DNA of 64,000 nt from Fusobacterium necrogenes. GTDB taxonomy: Bacteria; Fusobacteriota; Fusobacteriia; Fusobacteriales; Fusobacteriaceae. Made by a program: the position numbers and the translations under genes. The notes beneath the pieces are model-generated. The model ran no database searches. It was not told the origin of the DNA and saw nothing but the letters and a program-made list of their open reading frames with translations. Of the stretch, positions 1 to 10,090 are shown piece by piece (positions within the stretch are counted from its first letter, which is position 1; each line of letters starts with the position of its first letter). Where the stretch lies: positions 1,688,854-1,752,853 of the forward strand of contig NZ_UGGU01000003.1 in assembly GCF_900450765.1 (NCBI RefSeq), given 5' to 3'.

Positions 1-38
1 TAAATTATAAAATTCTATAATTCCTCTAAAATACTCGA

Positions 39-395
39 TTACTTTTTAATAGGTTTTTTTGGACCTTTAACTGTTCTTGCGTTAGTTTTTGAACTTTGTC
101 CTCTTACAGGTAGATTCATTTTATGTCTTAATCCTCTGTAACATTTGATATCCATAAGTCTTTTTATAGAAAGTCTTACTTCTTTTCTTAGGTCTCCCTC
201 TACTTTAACAGTTTCAACAATAGCTCTGATTTTATTTACTTCTTCTTCAGTTAAATCCTTAACTCTTGTATCAAAGTTAATTCCAGCTTCTGTTAAGATT
301 TTTTGTGAAGTTGGTTTTCCGATTCCATAAATGTAAGTTAAAGCTATCTCAACTCTTTTGTTTCTTGGGATATCTACTCCTGCTATTCTAGCCAA
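39..395 (-). CDS. rpsM: 30S ribosomal protein S13
   Basis: S13 sits in the head of the small subunit and contacts 16S rRNA, S19 and P-site tRNA. The start chosen is a TTG at 395: translation from it gives [14 protein letters not shown], the conserved S13 N terminus, and GAGGAGG lies 8 bases upstream (404-410). The open frame reaches 455, but that extension has no family support. The product is 118 residues, the usual length, with a basic tail (KGPKKPIKK). It follows infA and rpmJ. The window ends 38 bases downstream, so rpsK, rpsD, rpoA and rplQ are expected outside it. Confidence 0.96.
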   Translation of the reverse strand: MARIAGVDIPRNKRVEIALTYIYGIGKPTSQKILTEAGINFDTRVKDLTEEEVNKIRAIVETVKVEGDLRKEVRLSIKRLMDIKCYRGLRHKMNLPVRGQSSKTNARTVKGPKKPIKK

Positions 396-567
396 AATTG
401 TTTCCTCCTCTATCGAAAATTTTATATATTTTACCAGTAATATGAACTGGCTCAATACTTTCGTCGATATGTTCCGTTTCCTAAATTCGGAGATGGCTCT
501 ACAGCCAACATATCTTTACAGTACTACATCTCTTATTGTCGTACTTTCAACAAACTCTCTTTCAAAA

Positions 568-681
568 TTATCCTTGAACCTGTTTATGTTTAGGGTTATC
601 ACATATAACTCTAATTTTTCCATGTCTCTTGATAACTTTGCACTTGTCACAAATAGGTTTAACTGATACTCTTACTTTCAT
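568..681 (-). CDS. rpmJ: 50S ribosomal protein L36 (zinc-binding form)
   Basis: A 37-residue protein too short for most gene callers. It reads [15 protein letters not shown] at the start and ends NPKHKQVQG. Cys11, Cys14, Cys27 and His32 form the zinc site of the C+ form of L36. AAGGAGGA precedes the ATG at normal spacing. It lies between infA and rpsM, its standard place in the alpha/spc region. The 172 bases between its stop and the rpsM start show no other gene and only a 4-bp GGCT/AGCC hairpin. Confidence 0.95.
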   Translation of the reverse strand: MKVRVSVKPICDKCKVIKRHGKIRVICDNPKHKQVQG

Positions 682-704
682 TCATCTGTCCTCCTTTCGT
701 GATA

Positions 705-926
705 TTAATTTTTCTTCCTGTATACTATTCTACCCCTTGACAAGTCATAAGGAGAGATTTGTACAGTCACTCCATCTCCAGGTAAAATTTTAATATAATT
801 CATTCTCATTTTCCCAGAGATATGGCCTAAAATAGTATGCCCATTCTCTAACTCAACTTTAAACATCGCATTTGGAAGGGCTTCTAAAATAGTACCTTCT
901 AATTCGATAACATCTTTTTTTGACAT
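705..926 (-). CDS. infA: translation initiation factor IF-1
   Basis: IF-1 binds the 30S A site during initiation. The 73-residue product begins [11 protein letters not shown] and is a single OB-fold (S1-like) domain with the family motifs [18 protein letters not shown] and [21 protein letters not shown] directly precedes the ATG at 926. The frame stays open to 953, but that extension would carry the ribosome-binding site inside the gene and does not match the family. It sits between map and rpmJ. Confidence 0.96.
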   Translation of the reverse strand: MSKKDVIELEGTILEALPNAMFKVELENGHTILGHISGKMRMNYIKILPGDGVTVQISPYDLSRGRIVYRKKN

Positions 927-1027
927 AATTCCTCCTATCGAACAGAACTTCAAATTATTATAGCATGTAAATTACAAAAAGTCCATAAAAAATATTGATT
1001 TCTACAAACTTTTTTGATATTTTTACA

Positions 1028-1792
1028 CTAATCTATTTCACTTAAAATTACTGCTTTTCCATCAATTATTGCAATAGAATGTTCAAAATGTGCAGATCTT
1101 TTTCCATCCTTGGTTACAACAGTCCAACCATCATTTTTCATGTTAAGTTTATATGTTCCAACATTGACCATAGGTTCTATTGCAAGAACCATTCCGTTCT
1201 CTATTTTAAAGCCTCTTCCCTTTTTTCCAAAATTTGGTATCATAGGCTCTTCATGCATTGAAAGTCCCACTCCATGACCTGCATAATCTCTTACTACACT
1301 AAATCCATTTTTTTCTACATATTGTTGGATAGCATGGCCAATATCTCCTAATCTATTTCCAACCACTGCCATCTCTATTCCTATAGTTCTAGATTTTTCT
1401 GTAACTTCTAACAATTTTTTTGATTCTTCATCTATTTCTCCAACTGGAAAAGTTATAGCTGAGTCCCCAAAATACCCATTTAAATTTGTTACTGTATCTA
1501 TACTCACAATATCTCCATTTTGCAAAACTCTTCCATTAGGAACTCCATGAACTACCTCTTCATTTACTGATATACAAGTTGCGGCTGGAAAGGCTCCATA
1601 TGGTCCAGGAACTCCTATACACGCTGGTATAGCACCTTGACTTCTAATATAATCATCCACTATTTTATCTATATCATAAGTTGAAATACCAGGTTTAATA
1701 TATTTAGGTAAAATATCTCTATACAGCTTAGCAATTATTTGATTGGATTTTTTTATCTCTTTTATCTGTTCTAATGTCTTTATTATTGCCAT
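1028..1792 (-). CDS. map: methionine aminopeptidase, type I
   Basis: Removes the initiator methionine from new proteins after deformylation; cytosolic di-metal enzyme. All five metal ligands are present: Asp99, Asp110, His173 (AGHGVGLSMHEEP), Glu206 (LAIEPMV) and Glu237 (HFEHS), each offset by two from the E. coli enzyme. At 254 residues it lacks the N-terminal zinc-finger extension of some family members. It lies 25 bases downstream of adk and upstream of infA, the usual spc-alpha junction order. Confidence 0.97.
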   Translation of the reverse strand: MAIIKTLEQIKEIKKSNQIIAKLYRDILPKYIKPGISTYDIDKIVDDYIRSQGAIPACIGVPGPYGAFPAATCISVNEEVVHGVPNGRVLQNGDIVSIDTVTNLNGYFGDSAITFPVGEIDEESKKLLEVTEKSRTIGIEMAVVGNRLGDIGHAIQQYVEKNGFSVVRDYAGHGVGLSMHEEPMIPNFGKKGRGFKIENGMVLAIEPMVNVGTYKLNMKNDGWTVVTKDGKRSAHFEHSIAIIDGKAVILSEID

Positions 1793-1817
1793 TTATCAAT
1801 TCCTTTCTAATCTAAAA

Positions 1818-2459
1818 TTATCCAAGAATAGCAAAAATCTCTTGAGTTATAACGTCTACTTCTTTGGTTCCATCGATATCAACTAATAGATTTCTCGATT
1901 TATAAAAATCAAATAATGGAGCTGTTTGAGAATGATATTCTGTCAATCTCTTAGTTACAGTTTCAGCATTATCATCTTTTCTAGTAATTAATTCTGTTCC
2001 ACAATAATCACATTTCCCAGCTACTTTTGGTGGGTTGAATTTTACATGAAAAGATGCTCCACAAGCTGGACATACTTTTCTTCCTGTAACTCTTCCTACT
2101 ATTAATTCATCTGGAACATTTAATGATATAACTTTATCTAAAGCTATTCCCATATCTTTCATTAATACTTCTAGTGCTTCTGCTTGAGCTAAAGTTCTAG
2201 GAAATCCATCTAGGATAAAGCCTTTTTTACAATCCTCTTGTGATAATCTATCTTTGATTATTCCAATAATTGTAGAATCTGGAACCAATTTCCCTTCGTC
2301 CATGAATTTTTTAGCTTCTAGTCCCATAGTAGTTCCCTCTTTTATGGCTGCTCTTAAAATATCTCCAGTAGAAATTTGAGGTATTTCATATTTTTCTATT
2401 AAGAACTTAGCTTGAGTTCCCTTTCCTGCACCTGGTGCACCAAATAACATGATATTCAT
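1818..2459 (-). CDS. adk: adenylate kinase (zinc-LID type)
   Basis: Catalyses ATP + AMP to 2 ADP. The P-loop GAPGAGKGTQ is at residues 7-16, with the AMP-binding TGD at 31-33 and the DGFPRT motif near 84. The LID domain holds Cys130, Cys133, Cys150 and Cys153 (CPAC and CDYC), so a structural zinc is expected, as in Gram-positive adenylate kinases. It is 213 residues, the long bacterial form. It follows secY, but a terminator lies between them and a TATAAT box just upstream of adk, so adk-map-infA-rpmJ-rpsM may be partly transcribed on its own. Confidence 0.97.
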   Translation of the reverse strand: MNIMLFGAPGAGKGTQAKFLIEKYEIPQISTGDILRAAIKEGTTMGLEAKKFMDEGKLVPDSTIIGIIKDRLSQEDCKKGFILDGFPRTLAQAEALEVLMKDMGIALDKVISLNVPDELIVGRVTGRKVCPACGASFHVKFNPPKVAGKCDYCGTELITRKDDNAETVTKRLTEYHSQTAPLFDFYKSRNLLVDIDGTKEVDVITQEIFAILG

Positions 2460-2500
2460 TATGTTATCATCTCCTTAAATTATTTTGTTTTACCCTCTTA

Positions 2501-2529
2501 ATTATACTACACTTTCTAAAAAAATGCAC
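2501..2529 (-). promoter_or_regulatory. candidate promoter for adk-map-infA
   Basis: A perfect -10 box (TATAAT at 2506-2501) lies 42 bases upstream of the adk start, just after the secY terminator. The -35 region around 2524-2529 (GTGCAT) is a poor match, so this call rests mainly on the -10 box and the position. Confidence 0.4.
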
Positions 2530-2545
2530 GATTTTCTATTAAAAT

Positions 2546-2576
2546 AAAAAGGCACAACTTAAAAGTTATGCCTTTT
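2546..2576 (-). terminator. intrinsic terminator after secY
   Basis: On the minus strand AAGGCATAACTT pairs with AAGTTGTGCCTT around a tight loop and runs into TTTTTATTTT. It sits 11 bases after the secY stop and would end or attenuate transcripts from the spc genes before adk. Confidence 0.8.
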
Positions 2577-2586
2577 ATATAAAGCT

Positions 2587-3867
2587 TTATATAAATCCTT
2601 TATATTCTCTCATTACTAAATGAGCATTTATTTGTTGAACTGTATCAATAGCAACTCCAACAACAATAATCACTCCTGTTCCACCAAAAAAAACAGGAAG
2701 TCCAAATGCTGTAAAAAGAGCATATGGTAATATTGATATAGCTGCTAAGAAGAAAGCTCCCCCCCAAGTTATTCTTGTGACAACTCCTTCTAAATATTCA
2801 ACTGTTTCTGTTCCAGGTCTTATTCCTGGGATTGTTCCTCCACCCTGCTTTAGATTCTCTGCCACCTTTTCTGGATCAAATACTATAGCAGTATAGAAAA
2901 ATGAGAAAAATATGATTACAACAGCATATATTAACATATATACTGGATGATTTTGACTAAATATCATTGCTAACGTCGTTTTAATTGTGTATTCAGAAGG
3001 AATCACATTCACGATAGCAGATGGAATCATCATAACTACTGATGCAAAGATTACTGGCATAACTCCAGCACTATTTAATTTTAAAGGAATATATGAATTT
3101 TGACCCATACCTCCTCTTCCATTAAAGCCTTTTCCTACATAGTGAACAGGTATTTTTCTTTGTCCTAATTGGAAGATAACTATTCCAGCTACTACAAGTA
3201 TTCCAGCTAAAGTAATCAATCCTAATACAGGTATTAAAAACTTACTTCCTCTCATACTTTGTATTGTTTGAACAACATTCGACGGTCCACCTGAAATTAC
3301 GTTCAAAAAAATAAGAAGTGAAACTCCATTTCCTATCCCCTTTATCGAAATTTGCTCTCCAATCCACATCAAAAATACTGTACCAGCAGTCAAAGTAACT
3401 ATTGTAGTTAAGAAAAACATAGTTCCTGGAGTTGTGACAAGTCCAACTGACTGAAGCCATATACATACTCCAAAAGCTTGTATTATAGCAATTCCAATAG
3501 TTAAATATCTAGTCCACTGAGTAATCTTATTTCTTCCAGACTCACCTTCTTTTTGAATCTCTTCAATTTTAGGTATTATTACAGCCAACAGACTGAAAAC
3601 GATTGATGAGTTGATGTAAGGAACTATCCCAAGAGCAAATATAGATACTCTCTTGAAAGCTCCTCCAGAAAACATATTGATATAACCCAATATATCACTT
3701 TGTGCTGTCATAGTTGCTAATCTATCTACATCTACCCCTGGAGCAGGAATATAAGTCCCTACCCTAGCAACTAAAAACATCAACAAGGTGAAGACAATTC
3801 TCTCTCTCAACTCAGGAATCTTCATAATGTTATTCAACTTCATATTAAATTTTTCCATTAAAGTCAA
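2587..3867 (-). CDS. secY: preprotein translocase subunit SecY
   Basis: Core channel of the Sec translocon in the inner membrane, partner of SecE, SecG and SecA. The 426-residue protein has ten predicted membrane helices and the conserved N-terminal PELRERIVFTLLM and YIPAPGVD segments. The start is probably the TTG at 3867: AGGTGA lies 7 bases before it, whereas the in-frame ATG at 3858 would be 16 bases away, too far. It follows rplO and precedes the adk terminator, the usual end of the spc operon. Confidence 0.96.
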   Translation of the reverse strand: MTLMEKFNMKLNNIMKIPELRERIVFTLLMFLVARVGTYIPAPGVDVDRLATMTAQSDILGYINMFSGGAFKRVSIFALGIVPYINSSIVFSLLAVIIPKIEEIQKEGESGRNKITQWTRYLTIGIAIIQAFGVCIWLQSVGLVTTPGTMFFLTTIVTLTAGTVFLMWIGEQISIKGIGNGVSLLIFLNVISGGPSNVVQTIQSMRGSKFLIPVLGLITLAGILVVAGIVIFQLGQRKIPVHYVGKGFNGRGGMGQNSYIPLKLNSAGVMPVIFASVVMMIPSAIVNVIPSEYTIKTTLAMIFSQNHPVYMLIYAVVIIFFSFFYTAIVFDPEKVAENLKQGGGTIPGIRPGTETVEYLEGVVTRITWGGAFFLAAISILPYALFTAFGLPVFFGGTGVIIVVGVAIDTVQQINAHLVMREYKGFI

Positions 3868-3906
3868 AACAACTTCACCTCGCTTCTAGTCCTAGCAAGT
3901 TAAAAA

Positions 3907-4386
3907 CTACTTATTGTTCTTAGCAACATTAGCAAATGTTTTAACTTCTATAATTTCTATTAATCCACCTTTAGCTTCTATAGCAGCTCTGGCAGATGCA
4001 GAAACTTTATGAGCTTTTACAGTTAATTTTTTATCTAAAGTTCCATTTCCTAAAACTTTAATTCCATCCATCATTTTTCTAACTAATCCAGTTTCGAATA
4101 AGATTTCAGGAGTAACTTCAGCTCCATCTTCAAATCTATTTAATAGATCTAATGTGATTATAGCATACTCTTTCTTGAATAATGCATTAGAGAAACCTCT
4201 TTTTGGAACTCTTCTATAGATAGGCATTTGTCCACCTTCAAAGTAAGGTTTTACTCCTCCACCAGCTCTAGACTTTTGTCCGTTACTTCCTTTTCCAGCT
4301 GTTTTTCCTAATCCAGAAGATTCTCCTCTTCCAACTCTTTTTCTAGCTTTTCTTGGTACAGAAGGCATTAATTCATTTAATTTCAT
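3907..4386 (-). CDS. rplO: 50S ribosomal protein L15
   Basis: A 23S rRNA-binding protein of the large subunit. Its glycine- and arginine-rich N terminus ([26 protein letters not shown]) is an extended tail that threads through rRNA, followed by the globular C-terminal domain ending around [12 protein letters not shown]. It is 159 residues, slightly longer than the E. coli protein. It starts one base after the rpmD stop, so the two are probably translationally coupled. Confidence 0.96.
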   Translation of the reverse strand: MKLNELMPSVPRKARKRVGRGESSGLGKTAGKGSNGQKSRAGGGVKPYFEGGQMPIYRRVPKRGFSNALFKKEYAIITLDLLNRFEDGAEVTPEILFETGLVRKMMDGIKVLGNGTLDKKLTVKAHKVSASARAAIEAKGGLIEIIEVKTFANVAKNNK

Positions 4387-4387
4387 A

Positions 4388-4573
4388 TTAAGCTTGCACC
4401 TCCTCTACTTTAAGTAAGTAAGAAACTTGAGCTAGTTTTCCTTTTAACTCAGGAGTTTCTACATGCTCCACAACATCATTCATCTTCTTAAGCCCTAGCG
4501 ACTTTACAGTTGCTATGTGGTTAGGCTTTCTTCCGATTATGCTTTTTACAAGCTCTATTCTAAGCTTTACCAT
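4388..4573 (-). CDS. rpmD: 50S ribosomal protein L30
   Basis: A 61-residue large-subunit protein of the short bacterial form. Family features are [31 protein letters not shown], the LGL-K motif and a C-terminal strand. It lies between rpsE and rplO, where this gene sits in most spc operons, with 12 bases to rpsE and one base to rplO. Confidence 0.95.
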   Translation of the reverse strand: MVKLRIELVKSIIGRKPNHIATVKSLGLKKMNDVVEHVETPELKGKLAQVSYLLKVEEVQA

Positions 4574-4585
4574 CTAAATTCCCTC

Positions 4586-5089
4586 CTAGCTTAAGATATC
4601 TTTAACTTCTTTACCTCTTAAAGCAGCAATTTGCTCAGCTGTTCTAAGTGTTTTTAAAGCTTCTACTGTAGCTCTAGCAACGTTGTGTTTGTTTCTAGAA
4701 CCTTTAATTTTAGTTAAAATGTCATGCACTCCAACAAGCTCTAATATCTCTCTTGTTGCAGAACCAGCGATAACTCCAGTTCCTTCATAAGCTGGTGCCA
4801 TCCATAAAGTTGTTGCTCCCCATTTTCCTTGTGTTTCATGAGGAATAGTAGATCCTTTTAGAGAAACATCTACTAGATTTTTCTTTGCAGAAGAAAGTGC
4901 TTTTCTTATAGCATCAGGTACACCATTAGCTTTTCCTAATCCCAATCCAACTCTACCTTCTCCATCTCCAACAGCTGCTAAAACTGAGAAAGATATTGTT
5001 CTTCCTCCTTTAGTTGTCTTAGAAACTCTTGATATCTTTAATAATTTTTCTTGATATTGTTTTTCTTCTCTATTTGCTAACTTAGACAA
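4586..5089 (-). CDS. rpsE: 30S ribosomal protein S5
   Basis: Small-subunit protein involved in decoding fidelity and mRNA entry. The N-terminal double-stranded RNA-binding domain carries KISRVSKTTKGGRTISFSVLAAVGDGEGRVG; the C-terminal domain carries the GTGVIAGSATREILELVGVHD motif typical of S5. It is 167 residues. It is flanked by rplR (24 bases) and rpmD in the spc order. Confidence 0.97.
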   Translation of the reverse strand: MSKLANREEKQYQEKLLKISRVSKTTKGGRTISFSVLAAVGDGEGRVGLGLGKANGVPDAIRKALSSAKKNLVDVSLKGSTIPHETQGKWGATTLWMAPAYEGTGVIAGSATREILELVGVHDILTKIKGSRNKHNVARATVEALKTLRTAEQIAALRGKEVKDILS

Positions 5090-5113
5090 GTGAAATCCTC
5101 CTCTCTAATAGAA

Positions 5114-5482
5114 TTAGAAGCTTAATCCAGCTTCTCTAGCTGCCTCAGCAAGAGCTTCTACTCTTCCTGTGTACTTGTATCCTGATCTGTCGAATACGAT
5201 ATTTGTTATCCCCTTAGCTGCTGCTCTTTCTGCTAGTATTTTTCCTACAGTTTTAGCAGCCTCTACATTTCCACCATTTGCAATATTTGCTTTTAACGCT
5301 TTATCAATAGTTGATGCAGAAACTAAAGTTACTCCATTAACATCATCTATTAATTGAGCAAAGATATTGTTGTTTGATCTATATACAGAAAGTCTTGGTC
5401 TATCAGCTGTACCAGAAATTTTGTTTCTGATTGATAAATGCTTTCTTGTTCTTACAGCTTGTCTATCTACCTTCTTAAACAA
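5114..5482 (-). CDS. rplR: 50S ribosomal protein L18
   Basis: Binds 5S rRNA and helps anchor it in the central protuberance with L5. The protein is 122 residues with the conserved [29 protein letters not shown] and the C-terminal [24 protein letters not shown]. The start is a TTG at 5482; AAAGGAGG lies 8 bases before it and no ATG is available in frame nearby. It sits between rplF and rpsE. Confidence 0.96.
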   Translation of the reverse strand: MFKKVDRQAVRTRKHLSIRNKISGTADRPRLSVYRSNNNIFAQLIDDVNGVTLVSASTIDKALKANIANGGNVEAAKTVGKILAERAAAKGITNIVFDRSGYKYTGRVEALAEAAREAGLSF

Positions 5483-5511
5483 CTGTCTTACCTCCTTTTA
5501 GTTAAGCTACC

Positions 5512-6045
5512 TTACGATTTTTTACCTTCTTTTCTTCTAACAACTTCGTCAGAATACTTAACTCCTTTTCCTTTATAAGGCTCAGGAGCTCTTTTAGCTC
5601 TTATATCAGCAGCAACTTGTCCTACTACATCTTTCTCGATACCATCGATATGGATAGTTGTATTCTTCTCTACTGTGAATGCAATTCCAGGAACTTCATC
5701 AATAATTACTGGATGTGAATATCCTAATGCTAATTCTAGTCCCTTTCCTTTTGCAGCTGCTCTATATCCAACTCCAACTAAGTTAAGAGTTTTTCTAAAT
5801 CCTTGAGAAACTCCTAAAATCATATTGTTTAATAAAGCTCTTGTTGTCCCATGTATAGCTCTTACAGCTGGCAAATCGTTTGGTCTTTCAACAACGATTT
5901 CATTTTCTACTTTTTTTATAGTTAATTCTGAGTTAAATTCTTTTGTTAGAGTACCTTTTGGTCCTTTTACAGTAACTACGTTTCCGTTCATTGTTACTTC
6001 AACTCCAGAAGGCACTATTATAGGTTTTTTACCTACTCTTGACAT
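5512..6045 (-). CDS. rplF: 50S ribosomal protein L6
   Basis: Large-subunit protein near the sarcin-ricin loop, where elongation factors bind. It has two repeated domains; the signature near the C terminus is the [23 protein letters not shown] stretch, and the start is MSRVGKKPI. It is 177 residues, the typical length. It lies between rpsH and rplR with short gaps. Confidence 0.97.
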   Translation of the reverse strand: MSRVGKKPIIVPSGVEVTMNGNVVTVKGPKGTLTKEFNSELTIKKVENEIVVERPNDLPAVRAIHGTTRALLNNMILGVSQGFRKTLNLVGVGYRAAAKGKGLELALGYSHPVIIDEVPGIAFTVEKNTTIHIDGIEKDVVGQVAADIRAKRAPEPYKGKGVKYSDEVVRRKEGKKS

Positions 6046-6070
6046 TTACTAACACCTCCTAAGTTATTTA

Positions 6071-6466
6071 TTACCAAACAAATGCAAGAATTTCTCCACC
6101 TACGTTTTCTCTTCTAGCTACTCTATCAGTAACAATTCCCTTAGAAGTAGATACGATAGCAATTCCTAATCCTGATAATACTCTTGGCATATCCTCTACT
6201 GAAGAATATACTCTTCTTCCAGGTTTAGAGATTCTTTTAATTCCTTTGATAACTCTCTCTTTACCATCATATTTTAAGTAAACTCTTATATTTTTTTTAT
6301 TCCCATCAGTCACAACTTTATAGTTAGCTATATATCCTTCTTCTTTTAGGATTTCTGCTAATCTATCTTTTAAATTTGAATGAGGTACATCTACTTTCTC
6401 GTGCATTACTGCATTTGCATTTCTGATTCTTGTTAACATATCAGCAATTGGATCTGTTAAATACAT
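6071..6466 (-). CDS. rpsH: 30S ribosomal protein S8
   Basis: Primary 16S rRNA-binding protein of the platform; in E. coli it is also the translational repressor of the spc operon. The 131-residue protein begins [14 protein letters not shown] and ends with the family signature [27 protein letters not shown] saw no clear copy of the 16S S8-binding helix upstream of rplE, so autoregulation cannot be claimed here. Confidence 0.96.
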   Translation of the reverse strand: MYLTDPIADMLTRIRNANAVMHEKVDVPHSNLKDRLAEILKEEGYIANYKVVTDGNKKNIRVYLKYDGKERVIKGIKRISKPGRRVYSSVEDMPRVLSGLGIAIVSTSKGIVTDRVARRENVGGEILAFVW

Positions 6467-6492
6467 CTACGAAAATCCTCCTTCCTATAATA

Positions 6493-6780
6493 TTACCAAG
6501 ATGACTTTTTAACTCCTGGTATTACTCCAGCTCCTGCAAGCTGTCTGAATTTTACTCTCGAAATTCCAAATTCTCTCATGAATCCTCTTGGTCTTCCGTC
6601 TAACTGACATCTATTTCTTTTTCTAACTACAGAAGAATCTTTTGGAAGTTTGTTTAATTCAAACATTGCTTCCATATCTCCTTCAGCAACTCTCTTTTTT
6701 AGTTCAGCTCTTTTTTCAGCATATTTCTCGCATAGTTCAGCTCTTTTAACATCTCTAGCGATCATTGACTTCTTTGCCAT
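6493..6780 (-). CDS. rpsN: 30S ribosomal protein S14 (zinc-free form)
   Basis: Binds the head of the 30S subunit. At 95 residues it is the long form, with only isolated cysteines and no pair of CxxC motifs, so it is the C- (zinc-independent) type. The C-terminal block [41 protein letters not shown] is diagnostic. It lies between rplE and rpsH. Confidence 0.96.
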   Translation of the reverse strand: MAKKSMIARDVKRAELCEKYAEKRAELKKRVAEGDMEAMFELNKLPKDSSVVRKRNRCQLDGRPRGFMREFGISRVKFRQLAGAGVIPGVKKSSW

Positions 6781-6802
6781 TTATTCTTTACCCTCCTCAC
6801 TA

Positions 6803-7354
6803 TTACTTTTTGAAAGGCATTCCAAACGCCTTAAGTAAAGCTCTTCCTTCTTCATCATTTTTAGCAGAAGAAACGATAGTGATAGACATTCCTAAAAGTT
6901 TTTCAACTTTATCAAATTCAATTTCAGGGAAAACTAATTGGTCTCTTAATCCTAAAGAGTAGTTTCCTCTTCCATCAAAAGCATTAGCTGAAACCCCTTC
7001 GAAGTCTCTTACTCTTGGAAGAACTACATTCACTAATCTATCTAGAAAATCGTACATTCTTTCTTTTCTTAAAGTAACTTTTGCTCCGATTGGCATTCCT
7101 TCTCTTAATTTGAATCCTGCTTCAGATTTCTTAGCTTTTCTCACTATTGGTTTTTGTCCACTAATTATAGTTAAATCACCCATTGCAGCATCTATTAATT
7201 TAGAATTTTGAGTAGCTTCTCCAACTCCCATATTTACTATTATCTTTTCTAGTTTTGGACATTCCATAACGTTATTAATTCCTAATTCTTTCATTAAAGC
7301 TGGAGATATAACGTCATTATATAATTTATGATATCTAGAAACGTATTTAGACAC
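6803..7354 (-). CDS. rplE: 50S ribosomal protein L5
   Basis: Binds 5S rRNA and contacts P-site tRNA. Family motifs are [47 protein letters not shown] and the C-terminal [23 protein letters not shown]-type ending. It is 183 residues, the usual size. It lies 18 bases after rplX and before rpsN. Confidence 0.97.
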   Translation of the reverse strand: MSKYVSRYHKLYNDVISPALMKELGINNVMECPKLEKIIVNMGVGEATQNSKLIDAAMGDLTIISGQKPIVRKAKKSEAGFKLREGMPIGAKVTLRKERMYDFLDRLVNVVLPRVRDFEGVSANAFDGRGNYSLGLRDQLVFPEIEFDKVEKLLGMSITIVSSAKNDEEGRALLKAFGMPFKK

Positions 7355-7372
7355 TTACGTTTTCCTCCCTTC

Positions 7373-7714
7373 TTATAGAACTTCTCCTGATACCTTTGAG
7401 TATCTTACTTTCTTACCATCTACAAACTTATATCCAACTCTTGTTGGTTTTCCAGCTTTCTCATCAAATAACATTACTTTAGATGAGAATATAGCAGCTG
7501 GCTTACTAACAACTCCACCTTGTGGGTTTATTGGAGTTGGCTTCATATGTTTAGTTACTATATTTATTCCTTCAACTACAACTTTTCCTTTTTTAGGGAA
7601 TACTTTTACAACTTTACCTGTTTTTCCTTTATCTTTACCAGATATTACATAAACTGTATCTCCAGTTTTTACATGTAATGAATCTGGTACAAATTTAACT
7701 TTAGGTTTAGCCAC
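7373..7714 (-). CDS. rplX: 50S ribosomal protein L24
   Basis: Early assembly protein that binds the 5' end of 23S rRNA. It carries the KOW motif ([32 protein letters not shown]) and the [26 protein letters not shown] segment. It is 113 residues. It lies between rplN and rplE. Confidence 0.96.
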   Translation of the reverse strand: MAKPKVKFVPDSLHVKTGDTVYVISGKDKGKTGKVVKVFPKKGKVVVEGINIVTKHMKPTPINPQGGVVSKPAAIFSSKVMLFDEKAGKPTRVGYKFVDGKKVRYSKVSGEVL

Positions 7715-7738
7715 GATATTAGCCTCCTCTCTTAATTA

Positions 7739-8107
7739 TTAGATTACTTCTGGAGCTAGAGATAAAATTTTCATAAAGTTTTTAGCTCTTAACTCTCTTG
7801 CAACTGGTCCAAAGATTCTTGTTGCTTTTGGTTCATTATTGTTATTGATTATAACTCCTGCATTATCATCAAATTTTATATATGATCCATCTTCTCTTCT
7901 TAACTCTTTTTTAGTTCTAACTATTACAGCCTTAACTACGTCACCTTTTTTAACGTTTCCTCCAGGAATCGCTTCTTTAACAGATGCTACAACGATGTCT
8001 CCAATTTTTCCAAATCTCTTTTTAGATCCACCTAGTACTCTGATTATCATTAATTTTTTTGCACCTGAGTTATCAGCAACGTTAAGGATAGTTTGTTGTT
8101 GTACCAT
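7739..8107 (-). CDS. rplN: 50S ribosomal protein L14
   Basis: Forms part of the subunit interface (bridge B8). The 122-residue sequence shows the N-terminal [19 protein letters not shown] and the internal [34 protein letters not shown] signature. It lies between rpsQ and rplX. Confidence 0.97.
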   Translation of the reverse strand: MVQQQTILNVADNSGAKKLMIIRVLGGSKKRFGKIGDIVVASVKEAIPGGNVKKGDVVKAVIVRTKKELRREDGSYIKFDDNAGVIINNNNEPKATRIFGPVARELRAKNFMKILSLAPEVI

Positions 8108-8137
8108 TAAATTATCCTCCTCTCACAATAATTGGAA

Positions 8138-8389
8138 TTATCTAGCTTTCTCAACAATCTCTACTAGTCTCCATCTTTTATCTCTTGATAATGGTCTAGT
8201 TTCCATAATTCTTACTCTATCTCCAGTTTGAGCTACATTATTTTCATCGTGAGCTTTAAACTTAGTAGTGCTTTTTACTCTCTTCTTATAGATTGGATGT
8301 AAAGCCATTGTTTCTATTGCAACAACGATAGTTTTGTCCATTTTATCAGAAACAACTACTCCTTCTCTAACTTTTCTTTCGTTTCTCAA
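8138..8389 (-). CDS. rpsQ: 30S ribosomal protein S17
   Basis: Primary 16S-binding OB-fold protein. The 83 residues include [36 protein letters not shown] and [27 protein letters not shown], all standard for bacterial S17. It lies between rpmC and rplN, with 46 bases to rpmC. Confidence 0.97.
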   Translation of the reverse strand: MRNERKVREGVVVSDKMDKTIVVAIETMALHPIYKKRVKSTTKFKAHDENNVAQTGDRVRIMETRPLSRDKRWRLVEIVEKAR

Positions 8390-8435
8390 GACATTAACCT
8401 CCTCTTCCTAAGAATCAATTTATATATGAATGAGA

Positions 8436-8618
8436 TTATCTTTCATTTAAGATTGTATTTATTCTAGCAATTTCTCTTCTAACTTCTCTGATTTTAGCAG
8501 TGTTAGTAAGTTGACCTAATGAAAGTTGGAACTTTAGGTTGAATAACTCTTCCTTAAGCTCTTTACACTTAACAACTAAGTCTTCAGTTGACATTTCTCT
8601 TATTTCCTTAGCTCTCAT
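8436..8618 (-). CDS. rpmC: 50S ribosomal protein L29
   Basis: A 60-residue two-helix protein at the exit of the peptide tunnel, next to the trigger-factor docking site. It begins [10 protein letters not shown] and contains [35 protein letters not shown], the family signature. Its start codon overlaps the rplP stop by one base, indicating translational coupling. Confidence 0.95.
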   Translation of the reverse strand: MRAKEIREMSTEDLVVKCKELKEELFNLKFQLSLGQLTNTAKIREVRREIARINTILNER

Positions 8619-9040
8619 TAGTTTTCACCACCATTCTCTCTTTTTACTATTTTACATCTTACAGGAAGTTTCATAGACGCTTTTCTCAATGCTGCTAAAG
8701 CTTTCTCTTCAGTTACACCAGAAACTTCAAACATTATTCTTCCTGGTAGTACTACTGCTACCCAACCTTCAACACTTCCTTTACCTTTACCCATTCTCAC
8801 TCCAGCTGGTCTAGCTGTAATAGGTTTATCAGGGAATATTCTTATGAAAGTTTTTCCTTCTCTTTTAAATGTTCTGTTAATTGCAACCCTGCATGATTCG
8901 ATTTGTCTATTTGTTATCCAGTGTGGCTCAAGAGCTTGTAGTCCGTAATCTCCGAATGCTACAGTATTTCCTCTTTGAGCTGTACCTTTCATTCTACCTC
9001 TAAACATTTTTCTATGTTTTGTTCTTTTTGGCATTAACAT
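8618..9040 (-). CDS. rplP: 50S ribosomal protein L16
   Basis: Helps position A-site tRNA and 23S rRNA helices. The 140-residue sequence begins [25 protein letters not shown] and has the conserved [24 protein letters not shown]. The first ATG (9040) is used because GGAGGAG inside the end of rpsC is 10 bases upstream. It is separated from rpsC by two bases. Confidence 0.97.
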   Translation of the reverse strand: MLMPKRTKHRKMFRGRMKGTAQRGNTVAFGDYGLQALEPHWITNRQIESCRVAINRTFKREGKTFIRIFPDKPITARPAGVRMGKGKGSVEGWVAVVLPGRIMFEVSGVTEEKALAALRKASMKLPVRCKIVKRENGGEN

Positions 9041-9042
9041 GA

Positions 9043-9699
9043 CTACGCTTCTCCTCCTTCCTTCTTAGCTGGAAGAACTTCACCATGGAAAACCCATACT
9101 TTTATTCCAAGAGCTCCATAAGTTGTGTGAGCTGTTGCTGTTGCATAATCAATATCAGCTCTTAATGTATGTAAAGGAACTTTTCCTTCAACTACCCACT
9201 CAGCTCTGGCAATTTCTGCTCCATTTAGTCTTCCTGAAACCATAACTTTAATCCCTTTAGCTCCAGCTCTCATAGCTCTCATTACAGCTTGGCTTACAGC
9301 TCTTTTGTATGCTACCCTTTTCTCAATTGAAGTAGCTATATTTTCTGCAACAAGTACAGCATCTTTATTAAACTCTTTAACTTCTTGTACTTTTACAGTT
9401 ACTTTCTTTCCTGTTAATTTCTCAAGATTTACTCTTAAGTTTTCTATTTCAGCACCTTTTCTTCCGATGATTATCCCCGCTTTAGCTGTGTAAACAAGAA
9501 CTACTACATTTGAAGGAGAAGTTCTTTCAATCTTTACTTTTGCTATTCCTGCGTGGAAGTAGTTTTTCTTAACATACTCTCTGATTTTTACATCCTCATG
9601 GAAGTACTTAGCGTATTCCTTTTTATCTGCATACCAGTTAGAATCCCAAGCTCTTGTAATTCCAAGTCTTAGTCCTCTAGGATCTACTTTTTGTCCCAC
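9043..9699 (-). CDS. rpsC: 30S ribosomal protein S3
   Basis: Lines the mRNA entry channel of the 30S subunit. It has an N-terminal KH type-2 domain ([24 protein letters not shown], with the GxxG-like loop GRKG) and the C-terminal signature [38 protein letters not shown]. It is 218 residues, with a short C-terminal tail. It lies 17 bases after rplV. Confidence 0.97.
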   Translation of the reverse strand: MGQKVDPRGLRLGITRAWDSNWYADKKEYAKYFHEDVKIREYVKKNYFHAGIAKVKIERTSPSNVVVLVYTAKAGIIIGRKGAEIENLRVNLEKLTGKKVTVKVQEVKEFNKDAVLVAENIATSIEKRVAYKRAVSQAVMRAMRAGAKGIKVMVSGRLNGAEIARAEWVVEGKVPLHTLRADIDYATATAHTTYGALGIKVWVFHGEVLPAKKEGGEA

Positions 9700-9716
9700 G
9701 GTCTTACCTCCTTAAA

Positions 9717-10049
9717 CTACTTTTCAGAAACAGCAACAACAATGTGAGCTGTTGGCTTTCTGATTATATCCGCTCTTCCCATAGCTCTAGGCATTATTCT
9801 TTTAAGAGCTGGTCCATCATTTATCATAATTGTTGAAACTACTAACTTATCTTCGTCCATCTTGAAGTTGTTAGTTGCATTAGCAATAGCTGATGCTAAT
9901 GTCTTCTTTATTAATCTAGCTGCTTTTTTATTTGTAAATTCTAGAATATCTAATGCTTCTTGTGCTGATTTTCCTCTCACTAAGTCAGCTACCAATCTAG
10001 CTTTTCTAGGAGACATTCTTACGTATCTCGTAATTGCTCTAGCTTCCAC
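9717..10049 (-). CDS. rplV: 50S ribosomal protein L22
   Basis: Its long beta-hairpin lines the nascent-peptide exit tunnel. The 110-residue protein includes ARAITRYVRMSPRKARLVADLVRGKS and the hairpin segment GPALKRIMPRAMGRADIIRKPTAHIVVAV. It lies between rpsS and rpsC. Confidence 0.97.
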   Translation of the reverse strand: MEARAITRYVRMSPRKARLVADLVRGKSAQEALDILEFTNKKAARLIKKTLASAIANATNNFKMDEDKLVVSTIMINDGPALKRIMPRAMGRADIIRKPTAHIVVAVSEK

Positions 10050-10090
10050 TAGTCCAACCTCCTCTTTACCTTCTCAAATATATACTTAAA